A stretch of DNA of 20,686 nt from Bacilli bacterium (lineage in GTDB: Bacteria; Bacillota_I; Bacilli_A; RF39; UBA660). The notes under the pieces were generated by a model. The model saw only the letters and a program-made list of their open reading frames with translations, did no database searches and was not told where the DNA came from. The translations under genes were made by a program, and so were the position numbers. The DNA lies in assembly GCA_029004695.1 (NCBI GenBank), contig JAQVZB010000014.1:1-20686 (forward strand). The letters run 5' to 3'. Positions 14,541 to 20,686 of the stretch are shown here, in pieces; within the stretch, counting starts at the first letter, position 1; the number at the start of each line of letters is the position of its first letter.

Positions 14541-16640
14541 CTAACATATGAAATATGTTCCTGAATGAAAGAGCTTCCATTCTCTTTCTCTTCTTGTTTT
14601 TAATACATCACCTGAAAAACCAGAAGCACTTGTTGGTTTGCTCATATAAACATCATATAACTTTTGCGTATTACCATATTGTTGAAAGTTTTCAGAAAAA
14701 TCCAAGATATTACCAACATTATATTGTCTTGATACTAAGGCATCTACTTGATAAGGAGTTAAATTAATTCCTTTATTATTCATTTCCGAATTAATATTGT
14801 CATATATATTTGTTATTATTTCAGATTTAATATCATCAACAACTGCTTTAGGTATTAAAGCTCCTTCATACATATAATTATCGATATCTATACCTCTTTT
14901 GATAAATCTTTCCTTATGATTTATTAAAGTTACCCCGGCGCCAACTGTTAATGTCCCGGCACCTTTTCCAGAATCATCATAAACTTTATAATTACTTCCT
15001 CCATCATCTGGACCAGCGCCTTCCATACAAATTAACATACTAAGCAAATCAGAAGAACTTACGCTACTTTGGCGAGGATTTTCAGCCGATATATAATCTA
15101 ATGGATTTACAGCAGATGAAGGAGTATCTCCACCAATTCTTATTTCAAAATGTAAATGCGTTCCCGTAGAATTTCCTGTACTACCCATTTTTCCTAAAAC
15201 TTGTCCTTGCTCAACACTTTGGCCTTGACCAACTTCAATTGTTCCTTCATGCAAATGAGCATAATATGTATAACTACCATCAGGATGAGAAAGAACTACA
15301 TAATTACCATATTTTCCCCCGCAACTTAAACCATCAGCCATAGTACAATCCGATACTACCTTTTCAACTATGCCGTTTCTTGCAGCAATTATATTTATGG
15401 TTCCCGATTCTGCTCCTCCAATATCAAGACCATGATGAAATGAATCTCCTCTTTTTCCGAAATTACTGGTTACATTAAAAGAAACTGGTTCGCCTAATGC
15501 AAATGATGCTCCATTTGATTGAGTTATCTCACTACCACCAATCGGCCACCAATATAAAGAATTATTTAAACTTAATAAATTCACATTCTTATTTTTAGAA
15601 CCATACTCTTCTAAAATACTTTTGATATATCTTATAATATCTTTTCTAATCTCAATAATTTCTTCTTCATATTTTTCATATTCTTCAGGGTGTTTTTCAA
15701 GGGTAAAATTTTCCATAGACGATATATCAACTTTTTTTAATATAGGCATAAAATAAGTCCTTAAATGAGCCTTCTTATCAAAATAATTTGTTGTTTCTAA
15801 AAATTTCCAATAAGCATCTGGATTATATTCTTTTCCCTGACTTGGAATCGATTTCATTTCTGCTCCAAAATAGTTATCTTTTTTATTTTCACACTTAATT
15901 GTTTGATCAGATTTTATGCCAAATATATTCAAAATATTAATTGATTTAAGTTGCATTGCAGCATATTCGATAAAAGTAAGAATATCTGATGAATCTTTAA
16001 CAGCACATTTTGTTTCCCCCTCAACACTTAATGGCGTTCCTCCTTCTAAACAAGTATCAGTAAAACTTCCTGATGATGTTTGAGTTTGAGTAACATCGCC
16101 ATAAACAGCATAGCAAGAGGATCCATAACTAAACATATTTCTTATTAATAAATCTAAAGTATCAGTTTCTTTTTCAAAAAAATCTTTATCTGGTATTATA
16201 TCAATATTGTATTCGAAATTATCATCCAAATAATTATAAGCTGAGTTATCTAAACCAAATAAATCATCATAATTTGTTCCGTCATCATTTAATAAATCAG
16301 GTGTCAATCCATAGAAAGTAGTTGTAATGATAATATTATCATCTATTGTTATACCTTTCTTTTGATAAGCAGCTAATATTTTATATAATCTAATATAATA
16401 CTTTTTTTGCTTCGAAATAATTTTTTCTTTACATTTTTGATTAGACTCTCCACCTTCAGCACATTGATCAGTCCAATAACCTAGGTTTTCTTCAGCAAAT
16501 TTATCAAAATCGAAATCAGCATAATTAAAACTCGCTGCTTTTACGCTAATAGTAAATAAAAAATAAGTTATTAAAAAGAAAAGTATTAAATACCTTCTTT
16601 TTATTAATAACTTATTAAGATTATTAATTAAATTTGCCAT
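14541..16640 (-). CDS. Anchored peptidoglycan hydrolase: M23 endopeptidase plus GH24-like lysozyme
   Basis: The 699-residue protein has a basic N-terminus (KRR) and a hydrophobic segment (17-36), a signal or membrane anchor. Residues 37-360 are an unrecognised extracellular region with six cysteines. The LytM/M23 zinc endopeptidase lies at about 385-515: HHGLDIGG (H402, D406), YYAHLHEG and GTHLHFEI (H495, H497). The C-terminal domain (about 528-699) resembles GH24 phage lysozymes: MEG (E540), VYDDSGKG (D555/D556), LTVGAG (T565), DALVSRQYNVGN and TRREREW. The spacing between the catalytic Glu and Asp is longer than in T4 lysozyme. It would cut both the peptide and glycan parts of the wall so that the channel can pass. 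AGGTGGTGA precedes the ATG. It follows VirB4, the position PrgK/VirB1-like hydrolases occupy in Gram-positive conjugation operons. Confidence 0.92.
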   Translation of the reverse strand: MANLINNLNKLLIKRRYLILFFLITYFLFTISVKAASFNYADFDFDKFAEENLGYWTDQCAEGGESNQKCKEKIISKQKKYYIRLYKILAAYQKKGITIDDNIIITTTFYGLTPDLLNDDGTNYDDLFGLDNSAYNYLDDNFEYNIDIIPDKDFFEKETDTLDLLIRNMFSYGSSCYAVYGDVTQTQTSSGSFTDTCLEGGTPLSVEGETKCAVKDSSDILTFIEYAAMQLKSINILNIFGIKSDQTIKCENKKDNYFGAEMKSIPSQGKEYNPDAYWKFLETTNYFDKKAHLRTYFMPILKKVDISSMENFTLEKHPEEYEKYEEEIIEIRKDIIRYIKSILEEYGSKNKNVNLLSLNNSLYWWPIGGSEITQSNGASFALGEPVSFNVTSNFGKRGDSFHHGLDIGGAESGTINIIAARNGIVEKVVSDCTMADGLSCGGKYGNYVVLSHPDGSYTYYAHLHEGTIEVGQGQSVEQGQVLGKMGSTGNSTGTHLHFEIRIGGDTPSSAVNPLDYISAENPRQSSVSSSDLLSMLICMEGAGPDDGGSNYKVYDDSGKGAGTLTVGAGVTLINHKERFIKRGIDIDNYMYEGALIPKAVVDDIKSEIITNIYDNINSEMNNKGINLTPYQVDALVSRQYNVGNILDFSENFQQYGNTQKLYDVYMSKPTSASGFSGDVLKTRREREWKLFHSGTYFIC

Positions 16641-16659
16641 TTTCGTTCACCACCTAAAT

Positions 16660-18450
16660 TTATAAACCTCCGCCAGTACCAAATGAGTCTAATTCATCTT
16701 GAGTAAGCACAACATTAATTATCATCCTACGACTTCCACAAACAAATAATGCTTGCCCTTGACTATAACTTTTAATACTTTCTTTTTCATTTTCATTAAT
16801 ATCAATTAACTTTGATAAGTCTTCTACTGCTTGTTTTTTTAATCCCATTACTAAATAATAAGCCGCATTATCAAATATTGCTTTACCATGAACGATAATA
16901 TTTGGAGCCGCAAAATCGGTTGGTTGTTGAGTTATAATAATAGTACCAGTATTATATTTACGACTTCTTCTTTGAATTTGAGCTAAAAATTCAGCGCCTA
17001 ATTCATTTCTACTTGATAATAAAACATGGGCTTCATCAACAAACATTACCGTATTAGTATTTTTATCTAAACATAATCCCCAAGCATATTTTAAAATATT
17101 GAAAAACAAAGCATTTCTAATATTTTCATCACTATTCATTAATTCTTTAATATTAAAGACAATAAATTCACTATCAGTTTCTATTGTTGTATGACCATTA
17201 AAATAAAATTTAAGTTCATTTACAAAAGGTCTTATTTTTAATTCTAATCTTTCTAAAACATCTTTTTCTCGAGTAGCTTCTGGCATCGAAAGTAATCGAC
17301 CTTTAATTGTTGAATAAACATCATCGAAGGTCGGAAAATCTTTAGATGTAAAATTTGTAAAATCAGTTTCAAAATCAATGTGAAATCTTTTATATGTATC
17401 TTGAACTACTTCACTAAACATAGCAAGTACATCTTCTTCAATTGATGGCGTATAGTACTTCATAAAAGCTTTTAATGATTGAAGTGTTCTAGTTAAAACT
17501 GTATAACCTAATCCTTCTTTTAAGTCTTCTTCATCGGCATCGATAGAAACTTCAAGAGGATTAACCATCCCAAATTTACCACCTTTACCTAGATCAATAA
17601 AATCTCCACCTAAGTTTTTAGTCATTTCTTCAAGTTCACCTTCAGGATCGATTGCGATTATTTTACAACCATTTCTTATATGAGTTCTAAGCATTAATTT
17701 AGCTGCGGTACTTTTACCTGAACCAGAAGATCCTAATATTATTAAATTAGCATTATTACGATTAAATTCTTTTTTACTTTGATATAAAAATTGATTAAAC
17801 AACACTACACCACCAGAAAAATCAACTCCAAGAAGCGTAGATAAGCCAGGATCCTTAATACTATCAAATACAAAAGGATACATAGCTGCTATTGTTGGAC
17901 TAGGAATTGGAGTTCCTACTCTTTCTTCGATATCTTGTTTTGGAAAAATAGGAATCATTGATTTTAATACTTTTTCTTGTTCAAACATCATTGGAATACC
18001 ACGCATTCCAACCGCATCTAAAAAATTTCTAATTTGAATTTTTTTATTTTCAAGTTCTTCTTTTGAATCAGCGGTTATCATAACATGCATTTGAAAGTCA
18101 AATATTTTCGATTGCGTAGCCGCAAGCATTTGGACAAAAGACTCTAATGATTCATAATCTTGTCTTATTCTTTCTTGAATCGTTCTTTCTTTTTCAGTTT
18201 GAAATCTTTGCTTTAAATCAGCTATCTCTTTATTAATCATTCTACTCATCGTAGAAAATTGAATTGGAATGTGTTTTACGACAACTTTAACACCAGGTAA
18301 ATTAGTAATATTAGCCAAAAATCCCGGTTGAATTAACTTAGGATAACTAATAATAGTTAAGATTGTAGCATATTTATCACTAATCAGAAAATCATTAACA
18401 TTAAATTTCATTCCTTTAGGAGCTATTTCACTTTTAAATGTATTAAACAT
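16660..18450 (-). CDS. VirB4-family type IV secretion ATPase
   Basis: VirB4 ATPases energise assembly and substrate movement in type IV secretion and are the most conserved part of these systems. The 596-residue protein starts at IAPKGMKFNVNDFLISDKYATILTIISYP (9-37), the middle domain usually found some 200 residues into VirB4/TrsE/PrgJ proteins. It then has a helical region (70-170), Walker A GSSGSGKST (240-248), the AIDPEGE block (266-272), Walker B TVMFVDEAH (467-475) and IQRRSRKYNTGTIIITQQP, the usual arginine/glutamine motif. The typical N-terminal part is missing from this chain but is encoded by the gene just upstream, which overlaps it by eight bases. GGTGATGA lies just before the ATG. 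Confidence 0.93.
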   Translation of the reverse strand: MFNTFKSEIAPKGMKFNVNDFLISDKYATILTIISYPKLIQPGFLANITNLPGVKVVVKHIPIQFSTMSRMINKEIADLKQRFQTEKERTIQERIRQDYESLESFVQMLAATQSKIFDFQMHVMITADSKEELENKKIQIRNFLDAVGMRGIPMMFEQEKVLKSMIPIFPKQDIEERVGTPIPSPTIAAMYPFVFDSIKDPGLSTLLGVDFSGGVVLFNQFLYQSKKEFNRNNANLIILGSSGSGKSTAAKLMLRTHIRNGCKIIAIDPEGELEEMTKNLGGDFIDLGKGGKFGMVNPLEVSIDADEEDLKEGLGYTVLTRTLQSLKAFMKYYTPSIEEDVLAMFSEVVQDTYKRFHIDFETDFTNFTSKDFPTFDDVYSTIKGRLLSMPEATREKDVLERLELKIRPFVNELKFYFNGHTTIETDSEFIVFNIKELMNSDENIRNALFFNILKYAWGLCLDKNTNTVMFVDEAHVLLSSRNELGAEFLAQIQRRSRKYNTGTIIITQQPTDFAAPNIIVHGKAIFDNAAYYLVMGLKKQAVEDLSKLIDINENEKESIKSYSQGQALFVCGSRRMIINVVLTQDELDSFGTGGGL

Positions 18451-19006
18451 TAGTCATCACCGTCCCAAATTCATTTTTAACCCCACCATTAAGAAAGTTT
18501 TGTAATAAAAATTTCATATCATCATCACTTACCTGTCTTGATATCAAACCCGTTGATGCAAGTTGACTTATCATAGTTTGAATTCTTTTTTGTAAAACTT
18601 CAACCTTTTTATCTCTAAAAAGAATAAAATATTCGGTATCAACAGCATTTACGGCAGAACTACCAAATAGTTCAGCTTTTCTAATATCTTGAGATACTAA
18701 TTTCCTCACTATGCCATTGGGAGCATCATTATACTGTAGTTGTAATTGTGATAAATATAAATTTATATCCACTGGACGATCAGCTACAATTAACCAAAAT
18801 TCATAATCAATAATATTATAAAAATTTCTTAAATTAAATATTATATTATTTTGAGTTTGAGGATCTAAAATAAAGATATTCTTTGGTTCAACTTTAATTC
18901 CGGTAACATAATAATTACTATCAAGTAAAATCATTCCTCCCTGTATAGATTTAACAGGTATCCAATCTTCAGTATATTTAGAATTACTTGCCATCTTCTT
19001 CGCCAT
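18443..19006 (-). CDS. TraC-like VirB4 N-terminal module encoded separately
   Basis: From ATG 19006 the product has 187 residues with no membrane helix. The order VKSIQGGMILLDSNYYVTGIKVEPKNIFILD, then FNLRNFYNIIDYEFWLIVADRPVDINLYLSQL, follows the N-terminal domain of TraC/TrsE/PrgJ-type VirB4 ATPases ('...y..il.v.piNf...s..eq..i...y..fl...'). No ATPase motif is present. Its 3' end overlaps the VirB4 gene by eight bases and its 5' end overlaps prgI by about 23, so the three are translated together. The start is not certain: GTG 19015, ATG 19006 and ATG 18994 are all possible, and 19006 has the best, though imperfect, GGTTGGTG ribosome site. Together with the next gene it would rebuild a full-length VirB4. 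Confidence 0.75.
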   Translation of the reverse strand: MAKKMASNSKYTEDWIPVKSIQGGMILLDSNYYVTGIKVEPKNIFILDPQTQNNIIFNLRNFYNIIDYEFWLIVADRPVDINLYLSQLQLQYNDAPNGIVRKLVSQDIRKAELFGSSAVNAVDTEYFILFRDKKVEVLQKRIQTMISQLASTGLISRQVSDDDMKFLLQNFLNGGVKNEFGTVMTNV

Positions 19007-19307
19007 AATTAGCACACCAACCTTTCCAATAATAAACTCTTCTTTTTGTAAAATAAGTATAAATATTTCTTATAAATGTTCGCACATTATGATGATTCGG
19101 AATGGGCACTACCAGAAAAGCTGCAATTAATGCTGGTAACATAATTAATATTGAAGTAGTTAAATCCGATCCTCTAATAGCCAACATAAATATAAAGGTA
19201 AGTCCAACTCCAGTTCCAAATATAAGTAAATCAATTTGATTAAAAAAACTTAATATCAACATCGACTTTTTTGAATTAGCTGGTATTAAAAAATTATTAT
19301 TCCCCAT
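18984..19307 (-). CDS. prgI: PrgI-family (VirB3-like) inner membrane protein
   Basis: This 107-residue protein has two adjacent membrane helices (about 25-44 and 49-69) followed by VPIPNHHNVRTFIRNIYTYFTKRRVYYWKGWC (67-98). The IP..HNV...I..IY.Y...RR.Y.WKGWC pattern is characteristic of PrgI proteins in Gram-positive conjugation systems, which occupy the VirB3 position next to VirB4. The start ATG has a strong AAAGGAGGA ribosome site. The gene overlaps the TraC-like gene at its 3' end. The canonical order PrgI then VirB4 is preserved with the TraC-like piece between them, supporting the reading of that piece as part of VirB4. Confidence 0.9.
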   Translation of the reverse strand: MGNNNFLIPANSKKSMLILSFFNQIDLLIFGTGVGLTFIFMLAIRGSDLTTSILIMLPALIAAFLVVPIPNHHNVRTFIRNIYTYFTKRRVYYWKGWCANYGEEDGK

Positions 19308-19319
19308 TTTATTCCTCCT

Positions 19320-19781
19320 TTATTTATTTAAACCCTTATCAGCTTTAATTATGATATAAGGTAAAACCTCTTTTACTATTAAATAATTAATATAATAATC
19401 TTTAATTTTCAAATAAGTATCTTTTGGCACTTTTAATTTCAGTTTATCTGCATATATTATATTTTTTTTTAAATGTTTATCAATTTCCTTTTGAATTAAT
19501 TTAGCTTGCGCTTCAGGAATACTAGAATATAGATTAATTAACATTTGCTGAAAGTATTCTTTGATTTGATTAGAATTCATATTTTTAAATTTATCAGGTA
19601 ATTTATTCATATAACTTTCACTTAACAATTCACTTTCAGCTTTTTTAATAGCATTAAATTCTTTCTCATTCGCTAAACTCCAATAAAAATCTGATAATTC
19701 CAAATACTTTTCACAAAATTTTTTTAGATTAATATATTCCGGTTGTTCTAAATAATCAATTATTTTTTTAGCTATATCCAC
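19320..19781 (-). CDS. Uncharacterised helical protein in the secretion operon
   Basis: This 153-residue, probably soluble, all-helical protein has no signal peptide, membrane helix, cysteine-rich stretch or catalytic motif that I recognise. It starts MDIAKKIIDYLEQPEYINLKK and ends in a hydrophobic stretch, YINYLIVKEVLPYIIIKADKG (about 129-149), that could be a buried helix or an amphipathic membrane-facing one. The start is GTG with AAGGAT upstream, two bases after the stop of the preceding gene, and prgI follows after 12 bases. Its position between a possible VirB6 tail and PrgI suggests an accessory or chaperone-like part of the channel, but the function is unknown. Confidence 0.75.
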   Translation of the reverse strand: MDIAKKIIDYLEQPEYINLKKFCEKYLELSDFYWSLANEKEFNAIKKAESELLSESYMNKLPDKFKNMNSNQIKEYFQQMLINLYSSIPEAQAKLIQKEIDKHLKKNIIYADKLKLKVPKDTYLKIKDYYINYLIVKEVLPYIIIKADKGLNK

Positions 19782-19783
19782 AA

Positions 19784-20686
19784 TTATTTATCCTTTTTAT
19801 TTTGCTGTTCTTTTTGAATCTTTTGGATAGTATTTTCATCTTTTAATCTATTTTCAACATTAGATATTTTATCAAAAAGCTCTAATCTTTTATCAATAGA
19901 TATTTGTTCATTAGCAAGACTTTCATATGCTTTTTCAAAATCAGCAATCGAATCAAAATCATTCCCCAAAATAGTTTGACCTTTTTGACTTCCTAAAGTA
20001 TTAATAGTTTCTTGAAGTGATTCAGACACTACTTTACCATATTCTAAAGTAACATCTTTCTTTTTCGCCATATTTGCGACTTTACGACTATTAATAGAAG
20101 ATTTATAATGACCATCAATTATATTGGCAATTTCTTTATCATGTTTAGCATAATTTTGTTCAAATTGTTTTTTATCTTTAAAATCTTCCATAACTTTGTT
20201 TGTAATTGCATAAGCTTCAGACGCAGATAATTTTCTGCCCTTTTGAGCTTCATTTGCTTGTATTTCAGCTTCAGTTACTTTCTTTATAATGTCATCTCCT
20301 TTAGAGCCATATACAATATCTGGGATAACATTATCTTTATAATAATCAGATCTACTTTTTTCGCGTCTATCTTTTATTGCTTTAATATCACTATCTTGTC
20401 CATTTAAAGCATCATCTAATCGATTAAAATCACCTATTGTATTATTAGTAGCTAAAAGCTTTTCATTAGTAATTCCACCTGATAACCAATCTTTAGATCT
20501 TTGTCCAAAATCAAGTAAATCATCTTTAGCTAAAGGAACTCTTCCAAATACTGAGCCACCAAACATTTTATTACCATGCTTATCAGTAAATCTTTCTCTT
20601 GCTGCTTGGTTTTTAGATTCAAAAGCAGTTCTAGCAGCATCAGTTTCAGCTCTTGTCCGATTTATATTTGCACCTAATTGACCCCA
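19784..20686 (-). CDS. C-terminal part of a large hydrophilic protein, possible VirB6/TrbL-like tail (5' end outside the window)
   Basis: The reading frame is open to the window edge: 300 codons plus the stop are visible, and the first visible codon is TGG at 20686. An ATG at 20566 exists, but the 40 codons before it (WGQLGANINRTRAETDAARTAF...) have clear coding character, so the gene begins outside. The visible part has no membrane helix and is rich in charged and Asn/Gln residues with long helical stretches. In Gram-positive conjugation operons the gene before prgI is usually a polytopic VirB6-like protein (PrgH/TrbL type) with a long hydrophilic tail, and this would fit. It could instead be another structural or effector protein; the hydrophobic part is not in view. 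Confidence 0.75.
   Translation of the reverse strand, partial: WGQLGANINRTRAETDAARTAFESKNQAARERFTDKHGNKMFGGSVFGRVPLAKDDLLDFGQRSKDWLSGGITNEKLLATNNTIGDFNRLDDALNGQDSDIKAIKDRREKSRSDYYKDNVIPDIVYGSKGDDIIKKVTEAEIQANEAQKGRKLSASEAYAITNKVMEDFKDKKQFEQNYAKHDKEIANIIDGHYKSSINSRKVANMAKKKDVTLEYGKVVSESLQETINTLGSQKGQTILGNDFDSIADFEKAYESLANEQISIDKRLELFDKISNVENRLKDENTIQKIQKEQQNKKDK

Noticed and set aside
14555..14767. Plus-strand 70-codon open frame
   Set aside because: It is antisense to the GH24-like domain of the wall hydrolase and shows no start signals or protein-like conservation pattern.
1..20686. CRISPR array, tRNA or rRNA genes, insertion sequences
   Set aside because: No regularly spaced repeats, cloverleaf-type sequences, rRNA signatures or transposase genes are visible; the gaps are too short to hold them.

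Overview
The window is AT-rich, with nearly every gap between genes under about 120 bp. It encodes canonical bacterial housekeeping proteins, uses the standard stop codons (TGA is a stop, for example at the end of ruvB; Trp is TGG), and starts many genes behind AAGGAG or GGTGA Shine-Dalgarno sites. A YjcZ-like tiny membrane protein and peptidoglycan-directed enzymes indicate a walled, low-GC Gram-positive. I infer an uncultivated gut-type Bacilli lineage (Erysipelotrichia/RF39-like), but no rRNA or marker phylogeny is available here. Of 21 genes, 19 lie on the minus strand. No stretch over 300 bases lacks a gene; the largest gap is 3371-3486.

Left part (1-8655), chromosomal housekeeping. A minus-strand cluster reads ruvA, a HAD-family (deoxy)nucleotidase, ruvB, glyA, with ATGA overlaps between the last three. 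It has an extended -10 promoter before ruvA and a consensus -35/-10 promoter just after the ruvA stop. Two plus-strand genes follow: a 62-residue Gly/Tyr/Cys-rich membrane peptide with its own terminator, and a CofE-like (F420 gamma-glutamyl ligase family) protein. The latter converges on argS across an A/T-rich bidirectional terminator. Then, reading on the minus strand, come a shortened rhodanese-like protein, a VTT/DedA-type membrane protein, rmuC and argS.

Right part (8675-20686, running off the right edge), a type IV secretion (conjugation-type) operon of Gram-positive architecture, transcribed right to left. Its order is a hydrophilic protein open at the window edge (possible VirB6 tail), an unknown 153-residue helical protein, PrgI (VirB3-like), a TraC-like VirB4 N-terminal module, the VirB4 ATPase body, a membrane-anchored M23 endopeptidase plus GH24-like lysozyme, and two small single-pass proteins of possible VirB8/TcpC (NTF2-like) type. 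These are followed by a membrane-anchored SGNH hydrolase plus NlpC/P60 fusion, a beta-rich lipoprotein with a C-terminal membrane anchor, and the VirD4 coupling ATPase. A 9-bp-stem terminator that overlaps the VirD4 stop codon closes the operon.

How it works together (inference): VirD4 would recruit substrate, the two VirB4 pieces would power the channel built from PrgI and the VirB6/VirB8-like proteins, and two anchored multi-enzyme proteins would open the wall with up to four activities (esterase-like SGNH, two peptidases, one muramidase). No relaxase, integrase or attachment site is visible in the window. Whether this is an integrative conjugative element, its remnant, or a resident secretion machine cannot be decided from this sequence alone.
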